A DNA stretch of 64,000 bases from Bacillus methanolicus (GTDB taxonomy: Bacteria > Bacillota > Bacilli > Bacillales > Cytobacillaceae), in NCBI RefSeq assembly GCF_028888695.1, contig NZ_PNFF01000002.1, positions 310,001 to 374,000 of the forward strand. Reading direction: 5' to 3'. Positions within the stretch are counted from its first letter, which is position 1, and each line of letters opens with the position of its first letter. Positions 16,275 through 25,569 of the stretch are shown piece by piece. The notes under the pieces are model-generated. The model ran no database searches. It had not been told where the DNA came from and saw nothing but the letters and a program-made list of their open reading frames with translations. A program made the translations under genes and the position numbers.

Positions 16275-16740
16275 AATCCCCCTTTACGGGTATCGCATGT
16301 TTTATGATTCTTAGCTTGTGTCGAAAATTGAAAAGTTTCTTTTGCCGGTACCACCTGTTTTTTGATTCCCAGCCTGTGTCGGAATTGAAAAAATTTCTTT
16401 TACGGGTACGCAGCTGTTTTTTGATTCCCAGCTTGCGTCGAATTTGCAAAAATTTCTTTTACGGGTATCACCTGTTTTTGATCCCTAACTTGTGTCGAAA
16501 TCGCAAAATTCCATTTACGGGTATCACTGTTTTGATCCCTAACCTGTGTCGAAATCGCAAAAATTCCATTTACGGGTATCACTGTTTTGATCCCTAACCT
16601 GTGTCGAAATCGCAAAATTCCATTTACGTTACCCAGCTGTTTTTTGATTTTAGCCCAAGTGAACAATGAAAAAATTTCCTTACAGGATACCACCTGTTTC
16701 GATTTTTAGCCCAAATCTATCTTCAAAAGAAAAATTTCAA
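16275..16740. repeat. Eight tandem ~57-base repeats between flhO and flhP
   Basis: Units contain TTTACGGGTATCACCTG, TTTTTGATCCC, then CCTGTGTCGAAATCGC. The GGTA core is at about 16289, 16347, 16405, 16464, 16520, 16575, with degraded copies near 16628 and 16685. On the minus strand each unit carries the CCCGTAAA-plus-purine-rich stretch that in the last copy forms the flhP ribosome site, so the flhP leader has been copied repeatedly. The frame is interrupted by stops in several units. Confidence 0.85.
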
Positions 16741-16744
16741 ACGT

Positions 16745-17584
16745 TTATCCTATGCGGCCAATGTCATTTGCCGCTTTTTCCATGCTGCGGTCGTAAGCTT
16801 GAAGGACTTTCTGGTTGGCTTCAAACGCGCGGTAAGCAGTCAGCATATCTGTCATTGTTTTTGCCACATCAACATTTGAACGTTCCAGAAACCCTTGCTG
16901 CAGCGTGAACAGTACTCCATCTGAGTTATAAGCATTGGGAAGCTGATTTCCGTCTTCTGTCCGGAAAAGACCGTCGCCTTCTTTTATCAACCGTTGAGGA
17001 TTTTCTGCAAACCCGATCCCCAGCCTTGCCGTTTCGCCATTTTCTCCTGTTAATACACCATTGCTATTGATGGTGAACTTATCACTGGAAAGCTGAATGC
17101 GGCCTCCTTGCTCGTTTAAAACATACAATCCGCTTGCTGTTGTTAAAAAGCCCTTTCCATCGACCGTAAAGTTTCCATTCCGTGTGTAGCGGACATCCCC
17201 GTTCGGATGCTGCACCGTGAATAGAACCGTGCCCTTTAAGCCGTTTTCCTCATTTGCCGGAATATTGATATCAACCAGGGCAACATCTGTATGTAATTCC
17301 GTTTCGCGAAGATCGCCTTGAATAAACTTAGGAATTGCTTCTTGCATGTAAACACCGGTATTTATCGATCCGATCGGTGTATTATATGGAAGTTTCAAGC
17401 CGTTCTCTGTCGGAATTTTTCGCTGGTCGAACCGCTGCAGCAGCATCTCCGGAAACGCTCTTATTGATGATTGGTCCGCCTTGAAACCCGGTGTATTTGC
17501 ATTGGCCATGTTATTTGCCAGCATTTCCGTTTTTCGCTGCTGTGAAATCATTCCAGACGCAACGGTGTAAAACCCTTTAAACAT
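16745..17584 (-). CDS. flhO: Flagellar basal-body rod protein FlhO
   Basis: A 279-residue axial flagellar protein of the FlgF/FlgG family. N-terminal SGMISQQRKTEMLANNMANA and C-terminal MLTAYRAFEANQKVLQAY are the paired coiled-coil motifs that polymerise in the rod. The central FTVDGKGFLTTASGLYVL is typical of the hook-basal family. GAGGTGGAAC precedes the ATG. In B. subtilis flhO-flhP form an operon just downstream of mbl, as here (mbl is upstream on the same strand), though an mbl terminator separates them. Confidence 0.92.
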   Translation of the reverse strand: MFKGFYTVASGMISQQRKTEMLANNMANANTPGFKADQSSIRAFPEMLLQRFDQRKIPTENGLKLPYNTPIGSINTGVYMQEAIPKFIQGDLRETELHTDVALVDINIPANEENGLKGTVLFTVQHPNGDVRYTRNGNFTVDGKGFLTTASGLYVLNEQGGRIQLSSDKFTINSNGVLTGENGETARLGIGFAENPQRLIKEGDGLFRTEDGNQLPNAYNSDGVLFTLQQGFLERSNVDVAKTMTDMLTAYRAFEANQKVLQAYDRSMEKAANDIGRIG

Positions 17585-17720
17585 TGTTCCACCTCATTTT
17601 CAAAACCGCACTTTTATACTTATTTTTTATTATAAAAAATTTTTGGCGAAGAAACATATCTTTTTGCAGAAAAAAGTCAAATATTATAGAGCCGAAAAAA
17701 AGAGGACAGTTTTTGTATAA

Positions 17721-17769
17721 AAAAGAAAAAATCTGCCGCTTGGAGAAGTTTTTTTCTCAAACGACAGAT
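17721..17769 (-). terminator. Terminator of mbl
   Basis: On the minus strand ATCTGTCGTTTGAG pairs with CTCCAAGCGGCAGAT, followed by TTTTTTC. It starts 8 bases past the mbl stop. Confidence 0.9.
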
Positions 17770-17777
17770 ATATTCTA

Positions 17778-18779
17778 TTAACCGAATCTTCTTTTTGGAA
17801 TACGGTCTATGTTATCAAGCATGATTCCTGTACCGATTGCTACACAATCCATTGGATTTTCGGCAATCAATACCGGTACTTTTAATTCTTCTGCCAGAAG
17901 CATATCAATTCCGTGCAGCAGTGCGCCTCCCCCGGTTAAAATAACGCCGCGGTCGATAATGTCGGCAGAAAGTTCCGGTGGTGTGCGTTCAAGAACACTT
18001 TTGGCTGCCTGAACAATTACGGAAACAGATTCACGCAGTGCCTGCTCAATTTCAGCTGAACGGACGGTAATTGTCCGAGGCAATCCTGTTACCATGTCAC
18101 GGCCGCGGATATCTAATTCCTCGTTTCGTGAACCGGGAAAAACGGTTCCAATCTTTGTTTTGATATCTTCTGAAGTGCGTTCTCCAATCAGAAGTTTATA
18201 TTCTTTCTTAATATAATTTAATATTTCTGTGTCAAATTTGTCCCCTGCCATTTTAATAGAAGAAGAAGTTACAATATCGCCCATTGATAAAACGGCAATA
18301 TCGGTTGTTCCGCCTCCGATATCGACGACCATGTTTCCGCTCGGCTGAAATATGTCCATGCCGGCGCCAATTGCAGCTACCTTCGGCTCTTCTTCCAAGT
18401 AAACTTTTTTGCCGCCGCTTTTTTCAGCAGCTTCTCGAATCGCTTTTTGTTCAACGCTTGTAATATTTGTCGGACAGCAAATCAGAATGCGCGGTTTTGA
18501 TAAAAATCCTTTTACATTGAGTTTGTTAATAAAATGTTTCAGCATCGCTTCCGTTACATCAAAATCAGCAATTACACCATCTTTTAACGGCCGGATCGCG
18601 GTGATGTTTCCAGGTGTACGTCCGACCATTCTGCGCGCTTCTTCTCCTACCGCAAGAACTTTATTTGTATTTTTATCAATCGCCACAACGGATGGCTCAT
18701 TTAATACAATTCCACGGCCTTTTACATGGATCAGCACGTTGGCCGTTCCTAAATCAATTCCTATATCCCTTGCAAACAT
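17778..18779 (-). CDS. mbl: Rod-shape determining actin homolog Mbl
   Basis: A 333-residue MreB-family actin-like ATPase that guides lateral cell-wall synthesis. Phosphate and nucleotide motifs are intact: DIGIDLGTANVLIH at the N-terminus, VVDIGGGTTDIAVLS near residue 155, and LTGGGALLHGID near 285. The length equals B. subtilis Mbl, and the position next to spoIIID and flhO identifies it over MreB or MreBH. The ATG at 18779 has TAAGGAGGAAAGG upstream; the longer frame to 18878 is unneeded. It sits inside a minus-strand series spoIIID-mbl-flhO, each with its own terminator. Confidence 0.95.
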   Translation of the reverse strand: MFARDIGIDLGTANVLIHVKGRGIVLNEPSVVAIDKNTNKVLAVGEEARRMVGRTPGNITAIRPLKDGVIADFDVTEAMLKHFINKLNVKGFLSKPRILICCPTNITSVEQKAIREAAEKSGGKKVYLEEEPKVAAIGAGMDIFQPSGNMVVDIGGGTTDIAVLSMGDIVTSSSIKMAGDKFDTEILNYIKKEYKLLIGERTSEDIKTKIGTVFPGSRNEELDIRGRDMVTGLPRTITVRSAEIEQALRESVSVIVQAAKSVLERTPPELSADIIDRGVILTGGGALLHGIDMLLAEELKVPVLIAENPMDCVAIGTGIMLDNIDRIPKRRFG

Positions 18780-19077
18780 TCCTATTCCTTTCCTCCTTAA
18801 GTCGCAGCGTAAAGGGTACGCTTTTTCGCCAGCTGCGGCTCTCAAGAACACGTCCATAGCTCTCCCTTGGAATTCCATCCCCTGCTAGATGTGGCTGTTA
18901 TGTATCGTTTCTTAAGGGCCGGCCAACTTTTGTAAAACGAACCAGGTCCTTTCCTAATAGCTTATTTTATCACAATAAGGAAGAAAAACGTAACTTATTG
19001 TCAGAAAAACAATGAAAATTTTCCTAAAATAGAGTTGCAGGAGAATATTTATTCTGTTTTTTTTGTCAATTTTGAGA

Positions 19078-19212
19078 ATTTATGAGCCTCTTTTACCATT
19101 TTGTGAGCAGCTTTTTAAGATTTATGAGCCGCTTTTTATGGTTTATGAGCGGCTCTTCAAGATTTATGAGCGACTTTTACCATTTATTAGCCACTTTAAG
19201 GATTTTATACGC
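19078..19212. repeat. Phased ATTTATGAGCC array between spoIIID and mbl
   Basis: Seven units in the opposite orientation to the arrays at 6.4-8 kb, with spacing 20-22 bases and the core TTTATGAGCCGCTTTT. The rest of the 540-base gap upstream of mbl shows only AT-rich sequence. Confidence 0.8.
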
Positions 19213-19230
19213 CCTTTCATTTAACTAAAA

Positions 19231-19281
19231 TAAAAAAAACGTGCCATATCGAAGGAAAAATGCTTCCTTCGGTGGGCACGT
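19231..19281 (-). terminator. Terminator of spoIIID
   Basis: Long stem, on the minus strand ACGTGCCCACCGAAGGAA pairing with TTCCTTCGATATGGCACGT, followed by eight T residues. Confidence 0.92.
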
Positions 19282-19318
19282 CTCCATATTCCGGATTTTC
19301 GTCTGCGAGTTTTTCGCT

Positions 19319-19591
19319 TTATTGAACTGGTTCTTCTTCCTTTTCTTCCTTTTTATACTTCAGCTTCGTTGCTTCTCCGCCACGTAAATGGCGGATTGAT
19401 TTATGGTAATCTAATATTTCTTTTACTTCATTTGCAAGTTCCGGATTAATTTCTGGAAGCCTCTCGGTTAAATCCTTATGGACTGTACTTTTGGATACGC
19501 CAAACTCCTTCGCGATAACGCGAACTGTTTTTCTCGTCTCCACGATATACTTCCCAATCTTGATAGTTCTCTCTTTGATGTAATCGTGCAC
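19319..19591 (-). CDS. spoIIID: Sporulation transcriptional regulator SpoIIID
   Basis: A 90-residue DNA-binding regulator of the mother cell, active between sigma E and sigma K. A helix-turn-helix spans residues ~20-45 (VRVIAKEFGVSKSTVHKDL), and a basic C-terminal helix is typical of SpoIIID. The N-terminal HDYIKERTIKIGKYIVE is almost invariant in the family. The position between spoIIQ and mbl is the B. subtilis order. The C-terminus is Lys/Glu-rich. AGGGAGGGCGAG precedes the start. Confidence 0.96.
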   Translation of the reverse strand: MHDYIKERTIKIGKYIVETRKTVRVIAKEFGVSKSTVHKDLTERLPEINPELANEVKEILDYHKSIRHLRGGEATKLKYKKEEKEEEPVQ

Positions 19592-19705
19592 ACCACTCGC
19601 CCTCCCTAAATTGGATGTGAGAAGTGTGAAATGAGACTCGCTTCGCTAAGTTGAACTACGGCTGTTCCGCACGTACAAACAGATCCTTTCAGGCTCCTTG
19701 TGCGG

Positions 19706-19725
19706 CAGAAAGTATGTACTTTCTG
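19706..19725. other. Short palindrome between spoIIID and spoIIQ
   Basis: CAGAAAGTATGTACTTTCTG, a 9-base stem with a 2-base centre, in the upstream region of spoIIID. It could be an operator or a chance hairpin. No gene is seen between 19592 and 20185. Confidence 0.3.
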
Positions 19726-19896
19726 ATCTTACATCGATTAAACATATCCCCAACTATTTCCCTGTTGTTTCCAAACGATTCCTCACCTCAAACACTCTCT
19801 TTTTTGTAAGGTTTGTAAACAGTTTATTAGCTTGGATACGGGAATATGCACGAAAAACTCAATCGGTACAAGGTATGAAGCAAATTTTTTTAAAAA

Positions 19897-20051
19897 GGGG
19901 TCTGGCCCTCATTCTATTAACGCGTTCAAGCTTTACTGTGGCGAGGGCCTGACCCTCAACCTATTAACGCGTTCAAGCTTTACTGTGGCGAGGGCCAGAC
20001 CCTCAACCTATTAATGCGTTAAAGCTTTACTGTGGTGAGGGCCTGACCCCG
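19897..20051. repeat. REP-like two-palindrome repeat, four units
   Basis: Four copies of GGGYCWGRCCC spaced by about 47 bases, with TTAACGCGTTCAAGCTTTACTG between. It lies upstream of spoIIID and downstream of the spoIIQ terminator. Confidence 0.85.
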
Positions 20052-20140
20052 ACATGAGTTGTATTATTTCCCGAGAAATTTGTCGTTTCAGATCTACTTG
20101 TGTTCGAAGTGTTTTTTTCACTCGTAATCTTTGTCGATAC

Positions 20141-20165
20141 AAAAAAACCCGCGGAGGCGGGTTTT
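20141..20165 (-). terminator. Terminator of spoIIQ
   Basis: On the minus strand AACCCGCCTCCGCGGGTT followed by TTTTTG, 20 bases after the spoIIQ stop. Confidence 0.9.
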
Positions 20166-20185
20166 CAAGGTTCCGGGGTATGTGA

Positions 20186-21196
20186 TTATGAGTTTACACT
20201 ATTTAGAGAGGCATCGGATGATCCTGAATCAGATTCAGGTGATTGATCATTGTTTTGCTCTTTGTCACCGGAATGGCTACCTGATTGCTCATCGCCAGTT
20301 TCATCTCCAGTGCTGCCATCTTCCTTTTGTCCGGAATCGTCTTTTTCAGACTCAGAACCGTTACTGTTAGAAGCATCGCCGTTTTCTTCGGCTCCACTTC
20401 CCTCAGTAGTGCCTTGGTCATCAGCAGGTTTCTCTTCTTCTACAGTGCCTTGGTCATCAGCAGGATTTTCTGTAACTTCACTGTCTTCAGAAGCTTTTTC
20501 TTCCTGCAATGCACTTAACGGTTTGTTGAAATAGTCAATTGGATTCACTGCTACATTATCTTTACGAATTTCAAAGTGCACATGCACTCCCGCTTCTTGG
20601 TTAAACAAGCTTTGTCCAGCCTTTGCAATAGCTTGTCCTTGTTCTACTTTAGCGCCAACCTCGACATTTATGTCCTTAACGGATTGATATTGTGTTACAA
20701 TTCCTTTGTCATGCTCAATTTCAATGACATTTCCCAATAACGCATCTTCTTCAACTTTCGTCACAGTTCCGCTTAATGATGCGACAACATCAAATGTTTC
20801 ACCGTTTTTCATTGTAATGTCAATACCTGTGTTTGGATGATACTCATTATCGTAGAATACAAGAGCGGCTTCCTGCTCTTCCTTTTTGCCGTCAAAATCA
20901 TAGAATTGTTTTTGAATGACAGCAGAATCTGGATCCATTACCGGCATAACGAAATTTTCCAATGAACGGTTTACTTCAACAGCTGGCTGATCATTCTGCT
21001 TTCTGCCTGCGATATCTGTTGATTGATAATCAAATTGGTCAGAATTCGCATTGTTGCCTGCATTTTGATACCAAAGGACCCCTGTTAGAATGATTGCTGC
21101 GCTTGCGATATAAATGGCTGGAAATACCCAACGCTGTCTAAAGAAGCGTTTTAAACTTGAATCTTGAGAAGTTCGTTTCTTTTCTTCCTCTCTCAT
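20186..21196 (-). CDS. spoIIQ: Stage II sporulation protein Q, engulfment (forespore)
   Basis: A 336-residue single-pass membrane protein made in the forespore under sigma F; its outer domain meets SpoIIIAH to zip the engulfing membranes. The transmembrane segment is at about residues 24-44 (WVFPAIYIASAAIILTGVLW). The M23/LytM-like domain covers residues ~100-225: NTGIDITMKNG has Asn where the first zinc ligand His would stand in HxGxD, while HVHFEIR keeps the second motif, so it is probably not an active peptidase, as in B. subtilis. Beyond residue 230 lies a ~105-residue Glu/Asp/Ser/Gly tail including two near-copies of PADDQGT. The ATG at 21196 is chosen with GAGGTG six bases upstream. Confidence 0.92.
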   Translation of the reverse strand: MREEEKKRTSQDSSLKRFFRQRWVFPAIYIASAAIILTGVLWYQNAGNNANSDQFDYQSTDIAGRKQNDQPAVEVNRSLENFVMPVMDPDSAVIQKQFYDFDGKKEEQEAALVFYDNEYHPNTGIDITMKNGETFDVVASLSGTVTKVEEDALLGNVIEIEHDKGIVTQYQSVKDINVEVGAKVEQGQAIAKAGQSLFNQEAGVHVHFEIRKDNVAVNPIDYFNKPLSALQEEKASEDSEVTENPADDQGTVEEEKPADDQGTTEGSGAEENGDASNSNGSESEKDDSGQKEDGSTGDETGDEQSGSHSGDKEQNNDQSPESDSGSSDASLNSVNS

Positions 21197-21335
21197 TTTC
21201 ATCACCTCAGCAATCATTCTGAACAGATTCGAAAAAATATATACGTTTGGAAAAAATTTTTTTCTACTTATTTTTCGACAAGTATGATATTTATATGCAT
21301 TTTTTAAAAAAGTTTTTCAAAAAGGGGTTGATGTA

Positions 21336-21764
21336 ATGAAAATTGTGGGTTGGCTGGTTCGGATTCTTCCGTTCGCATACATGGTTATTATTTGGAATCT
21401 TTCAAGCATGCCGGATGATGCCGTTATTGAGCTTCCTTCTTCTTCATTTGATAGATTTGTAAAAGAGTCTCTTCATCTTGTTGAGTTTGCGATATTGTAT
21501 ATACTTTTTGTATTTGCATTTTTAACAACGGACCGGTTTACGGTTAAAAGTAATCTCTTTTGTTTGGTTATTGCAGGCATATACGGGATCATAGATGAAA
21601 TTCACCAATCGTTTGTGCCTTACCGGTCAGCGACGATCATTGACGGGGTTAAAGATATTACGGGAGTCTCTGTTGCTTACTATTTTGTTTATCAGGCGTA
21701 TTTTAAAAATCGATTTACAAGGTTTGCGAAACTATTGAAGGCGTTTAAAGAGGTATTTTTATAA
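21336..21764 (+). CDS. VanZ-like membrane protein
   Basis: A 142-residue protein with about four hydrophobic segments and the VanZ-family pattern: HLVEFAILYILF in the middle, then DEIHQSFVPYRSATIIDGVK before the last membrane helix. VanZ gives low-level teicoplanin resistance in enterococci; chromosomal Bacillus relatives have no defined role, so resistance should not be assumed. AAAGGGGTTGATGTA precedes the ATG. It is the only plus-strand gene in this sporulation region and converges on spoIID through a shared terminator. Confidence 0.85.
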   Translation: MKIVGWLVRILPFAYMVIIWNLSSMPDDAVIELPSSSFDRFVKESLHLVEFAILYILFVFAFLTTDRFTVKSNLFCLVIAGIYGIIDEIHQSFVPYRSATIIDGVKDITGVSVAYYFVYQAYFKNRFTRFAKLLKAFKEVFL

Positions 21765-21770
21765 GTTTTT

Positions 21771-21882
21771 ACGGAATTAATCATTTTTTTGACGGAATTA
21801 TGGGTGTGTTTCGCGGAATTAGTTAGATTTTTCGCGGAATTATTGAAGATTTTGGCGAGGATCATTCAAATTTTCGCGGAAT
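21771..21882. repeat. Exactly 21-bp phased CGCGGAATTA array
   Basis: Cores at about 21772, 21793, 21814, 21835, 21856 (degraded to GCGAGGATCA) and 21877, each 21 bases apart. Spacers are T-rich and otherwise unrelated. It begins six bases after the vanZ-like stop codon. Confidence 0.8.
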
Positions 21883-21910
21883 CACCAAAAAAGAACAAAG
21901 CTTCAAAGTT

Positions 21911-21943
21911 AAAAGCGGCCAACAATCGGCCGCTTATTTTTTT
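21911..21943. terminator. Bidirectional terminator between vanZ-like gene and spoIID
   Basis: AGCGGCC / GGCCGCT stem with A-runs on one side and T-runs on the other; it overlaps the last codons of spoIID. Confidence 0.88.
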
Positions 21944-22959
21944 GCTGTTACTTTCGTCAGCAATGCATCTGTCTTTGAGATTTCTACCCCCTGGTAGTAG
22001 TACTTCACAATCTCTTTGTAGTCTTTTCCTTCAGACGCCATTCCGTTTGCTCCATACTGGCTCATTCCAACACCATGACCGTTTCCTTTCGTTGTAATGA
22101 CAATGTTGTCTCCTTTTAAAACCCAAGAAAAATCAGTAGATTTTAACTCCAGTTTGTCGCGGATTTCTCTTCCTGTTAGCACTTTGCCGTTGATCTCTAC
22201 TTTCCCTACTCGTTTTCCGGCTGTCCTTTCGATGACTTTTCCTACATTTTTTCGGTCAGCCAATTTAACGCCCAGTTTTGCTTCAAACTCACTGACAGAC
22301 ATGATTTTTTGATGGCTGAATTTTGGTGAATTTTTATCCCACGGGCTTGCAACGCTTCTTAAATAAGGATATGAGTTGGACCAGTAATCTTCTGAATTCT
22401 CTGTGTAGCCGTTGCTTGTCGAGAAGAATGTTGGAGTAATTGGTTTTCCTTCATAGGTTAAGATTTGGCCGCTTGTTTCCTTAACTGCCTCGGTAATTTT
22501 GGCTATTTTCCATTTATAATCCATTCCCCAAAGTTTTTTTTGTTCTTCATTATTCATATATACTTGGTGGAGTTCAGTATCCGTTACATCGGCTTTTCCT
22601 TCAGGCATGCCGATTTTTTCTTCGTTTACCAATTGGCTGACAATATAAGTTCTGGCAGCCAATGCTTGAGCTTTTAAAGCTTCTTTTTCAAAATCAGCCG
22701 GCATCTCAGCAGCAACTACGCCAATTAAATATTGATCAAGCGAAAGGGTTTCAATTTTCTTTTTTGCGGTGCGATAGACAGCCACTTCCACTGCAGCATC
22801 CGCGTTATTTTCGGTTTGAACAGATTCTTGATTCGGTTCTTCTCCCAGCTGTCTGCTTGGTTTATCATCCGAAAAGGGAAGTACAAGCAAAGTTGGAAGC
22901 ATGAGTGTTACAACAATTATGATTGCTGTTAGTACAATGAAAGGTTTGATTTTTATCAT
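21934..22959 (-). CDS. spoIID: Stage II sporulation protein D, peptidoglycan lytic transglycosylase
   Basis: A 341-residue membrane-anchored murein hydrolase needed for engulfment; it works with SpoIIM and SpoIIP to thin septal peptidoglycan. The N-terminal membrane anchor is at residues ~7-28. The SpoIID domain starts near [20 protein letters not shown], whose Glu is the catalytic acid, followed by [13 protein letters not shown]. The C-terminal [17 protein letters not shown] is another family signature. The ATG at 22959 is 8 bases from GGAGG; the five upstream codons of the longer frame are not needed. It lies between murAA and spoIIQ as in B. subtilis. Confidence 0.95.
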   Translation of the reverse strand: MIKIKPFIVLTAIIIVVTLMLPTLLVLPFSDDKPSRQLGEEPNQESVQTENNADAAVEVAVYRTAKKKIETLSLDQYLIGVVAAEMPADFEKEALKAQALAARTYIVSQLVNEEKIGMPEGKADVTDTELHQVYMNNEEQKKLWGMDYKWKIAKITEAVKETSGQILTYEGKPITPTFFSTSNGYTENSEDYWSNSYPYLRSVASPWDKNSPKFSHQKIMSVSEFEAKLGVKLADRKNVGKVIERTAGKRVGKVEINGKVLTGREIRDKLELKSTDFSWVLKGDNIVITTKGNGHGVGMSQYGANGMASEGKDYKEIVKYYYQGVEISKTDALLTKVTAKK

Positions 22960-23099
22960 GTCAAAAGCCTCCATATGAAAAGTAGACGTTTGTTGACGGC
23001 TTCCTCAGCCACGTCTCAATTCATTCATATGGGCGCGGACAAGCATTTATGACTGTAAATTTAGAATCCCCATGAACACTTTACCCCTTCACCGCACTA

Positions 23100-23182
23100 G
23101 GGGCCAGACCCGCAGTGCTTTAACGCGTTACTGTGTTGAGGGCCTGGCCCGCTGTGCTTTAACGCGTTACTATGTTGAGGGG
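23100..23182. repeat. REP-like two-palindrome repeat, two units
   Basis: GGGCCAGACCC and GGGCCTGGCCC alternate with TTTAACGCGTTACTGTGTTGAG. It lies between spoIID and the murAA terminator. Confidence 0.82.
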
Positions 23183-23196
23183 GGCTTGCACTCAAG

Positions 23197-23248
23197 AAAA
23201 GGAGAGCACGATTTGTCAGATATCTGACATCGATGCTCTCCTTTTTTT
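23197..23248. terminator. Terminator of murAA
   Basis: A long stem AAAGGAGAGCA / TGCTCTCCTTT with an inner TCAGATATCTGA palindrome; T-runs on both strands, so it can act in both directions. Confidence 0.88.
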
Positions 23249-23268
23249 GATGGTTATTTAGTTAATGG

Positions 23269-24579
23269 TTATGCATTCATGTCTGTTACAATTTTTTGTT
23301 CGAATACTTCGGCTTCATCAGCTTCATGGACACGTTCAATGTCGGCGCCAAGGGCTGCAAGCTTTTCGTGGAATGCCACATAACCGCGGTCCAGATGCTT
23401 TAGTTGCGTTACTCGTGTAACGCCTTCAGCAACAAGGCCGGCCAAAATCAACGCCGCTGCTGCACGAAGGTCTGTAGCCGCCACTTCCGCGCCTTGTAAA
23501 TTAGCCGGACCGTTAATGATGACAGAACGGCCTTCAATTTTTATATCTGCATTCATTCGTCTGAATTCTTCAACATGCATAAAACGATTTTCAAAAACTG
23601 TTTCGGTAATCACACTTGTGCCCTTTGCAGTCAATAGAAGGGACATCATTTGTGATTGCATGTCAGTCGGGAATCCCGGGTGTGGCATTGTTTTAATATC
23701 AACGGCTTTAAGTTCGTCAGGGCCGATTACTCGAATGCCGTCAGCTTCTTCTTCAATGATAACACCCATTTCTTCCAGTTTAGCAGTTAACGAAGTTAAA
23801 TGCTCTGGAACTGCTCCGCGCACAAGAACATTACCACCTGTAATTGCAGCGGCCACCATGAATGTGCCAGCTTCAATTCGGTCAGGAATAATTGTATGTT
23901 CTGCTCCAGACAGGACGTCCACACCTTCAATTTTAATCGTGCCTGTGCCGGCACCTTTCACTTTTGCACCCATTTTATTAAGGAAGTTTGCTAAATCGAC
24001 GATTTCCGGTTCTTTTGCCACGTTTTCAATGATGGTGGTTCCTTTTGCAAGAGTTGCAGCCATCATAATATTTTCCGTAGCACCAACGCTAGGAAAATCA
24101 AGGTATATTTTAGCTCCATGCAGGCCTTCTTTTGCTTCTGCTTCAATGAAGCCATTTCCAACTTTGACGGTTGCACCCATTGCTTCAAAGCCTTTCAGGT
24201 GCTGGTCGATCGGACGGGAACCGATTGCACAGCCGCCGGGCAATGCTACTCGTGCACGACCGGTGCGTGCTAAAAGCGATCCCATCACAAGTACTGAAGC
24301 GCGCATTTTTCGAACGTACTCAAAAGGGGCTTCTATTTTTAACTCTCTTGATGCATTTACAACCACTTCATTATTCTTAAACTCCACTTCGGCGTTTAAA
24401 TAACGTAACACTTCATTGATGGTATATACATCGGAGAGAGTTGGCACATCTCGAATTACGCTTTTTCCATTACTTGCTAATAATGTTGCGGCTATAACAG
24501 GCAAAACGGCGTTTTTAGCCCCTTCTACTTTTACGGAACCGTTTAGCCTTCTTCCGCCGCGGACAATGATCTTTTCCAA
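23269..24579 (-). CDS. murAA: UDP-N-acetylglucosamine 1-carboxyvinyltransferase MurAA
   Basis: A 436-residue enolpyruvyl transferase, the first committed step of peptidoglycan synthesis: it adds enolpyruvate from PEP to UDP-GlcNAc. The catalytic loop is [15 protein letters not shown] (Cys near 117, target of fosfomycin). The N-terminal [20 protein letters not shown] binds substrate. The location next to spoIID and ywmB identifies it as MurAA rather than MurAB (MurZ). AGGGGAATACC precedes the ATG. ywmB is 32 bases upstream on the same strand, so the two are co-transcribed. Confidence 0.97.
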   Translation of the reverse strand: MEKIIVRGGRRLNGSVKVEGAKNAVLPVIAATLLASNGKSVIRDVPTLSDVYTINEVLRYLNAEVEFKNNEVVVNASRELKIEAPFEYVRKMRASVLVMGSLLARTGRARVALPGGCAIGSRPIDQHLKGFEAMGATVKVGNGFIEAEAKEGLHGAKIYLDFPSVGATENIMMAATLAKGTTIIENVAKEPEIVDLANFLNKMGAKVKGAGTGTIKIEGVDVLSGAEHTIIPDRIEAGTFMVAAAITGGNVLVRGAVPEHLTSLTAKLEEMGVIIEEEADGIRVIGPDELKAVDIKTMPHPGFPTDMQSQMMSLLLTAKGTSVITETVFENRFMHVEEFRRMNADIKIEGRSVIINGPANLQGAEVAATDLRAAAALILAGLVAEGVTRVTQLKHLDRGYVAFHEKLAALGADIERVHEADEAEVFEQKIVTDMNA

Positions 24580-24611
24580 AGGTATTCCCCTCCGCGTCCA
24601 ATTTCTCTATA

Positions 24612-25346
24612 TTAATATTCAATCGTAATGATTGGTGTGCCAATAACAACTGCAGTCTTATCACCCAATCCATCATTACGTACTGCAATCTGTAAATTCA
24701 TGCGGTCTTGATTCTTTTTAATAGAAGTCGTGAATAATGGCGAATATGCCGATAGAGAAATAAACTTATTTTCTTTTAAAGCTTCGATTTCTTTACCATT
24801 AAAAGCATGCAACAAACTGTTTACATTATTAGGCAAAGCCTTTTCAATATTATCATTGAATTCGCCTTTGATACAAGAGAAAATTGTTACATTTCCACGA
24901 AAAATGTCAGATAACCGTTCCGGAAATTGATTTTTCATAAAGGATTCCGCATCTGTTCCCCATCTCGGACCCTTTACCTCATAGATCACATATGCTGGTG
25001 CTTGAAGATTTTCGGAACTGGATACAATCCGGATAATTTCCCGGAACTTTGAAGATGTGGAAATCGCTTTGAACTCTTTATGCTTTTCATGAGAAGATGT
25101 GGACCATTCCCAATCGGAAAACTGCTCCATTAAATCCTCCGCTGTTTCTTCTTGAAAAGACGCATCCATTTTTTCTCTTGCATATAAAGACCATTCATTG
25201 ATCATAATATTTTCTGCTTGCAAAATTTTCGCCATGTCCGACAGATCCTGTAGTCCATTTGCCACAGTCGTTTTATTCCCAGCTTGCAAAAGGATAAAAC
25301 CTATAATGCCAAAAAATGATAAAATAAATGTAATTTTCTTGTTCAT
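24612..25346 (-). CDS. ywmB: YwmB-like exported protein
   Basis: A 244-residue protein resembling B. subtilis YwmB, encoded just upstream of murAA. An N-terminal hydrophobic segment (ITFILSFFGIIGFILL, residues 4-20) serves as signal or anchor, so the rest lies outside the cytoplasm. Structures of this family have a TATA-binding-protein-like fold, but no function is known. The ATG at 25346 follows AGGGGAGGAGT; the longer frame to 25415 has no ribosome site. Identification rests on gene order and general features rather than clear motifs. Confidence 0.75.
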   Translation of the reverse strand: MNKKITFILSFFGIIGFILLQAGNKTTVANGLQDLSDMAKILQAENIMINEWSLYAREKMDASFQEETAEDLMEQFSDWEWSTSSHEKHKEFKAISTSSKFREIIRIVSSSENLQAPAYVIYEVKGPRWGTDAESFMKNQFPERLSDIFRGNVTIFSCIKGEFNDNIEKALPNNVNSLLHAFNGKEIEALKENKFISLSAYSPLFTTSIKKNQDRMNLQIAVRNDGLGDKTAVVIGTPIITIEY

Positions 25347-25569
25347 AGTAATACTCCTCCCCTTAGTTTCATTGTTACCAAGGAAACGAGGAGCATACTT
25401 GGGAATTCTCGTCACTTTTTGACAAATGCGAAAATCTTTTTGTGAAAATTTGTTTGTTTTTCAACTAATCGCCAATCATAGTCATAAAAACAACAACAAA
25501 GAGAATTTTACTTAAAAAAAGATCATTTGAGAACATGTACGAAGACCTAAATTTTTTTCCTTTTCTGCT

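Noticed and set aside
16270-16449. N-terminal extension of FlhP and the ORFs across the 57-base repeats
   Set aside because: Repeats are non-coding copies of the flhP leader; the conserved protein and ribosome site begin at 16269.
23516-24403. 295-codon plus-strand ORF opposite murAA
   Set aside because: A long antisense frame caused by the codon use of murAA; the protein is serine/isoleucine-rich without domain features.
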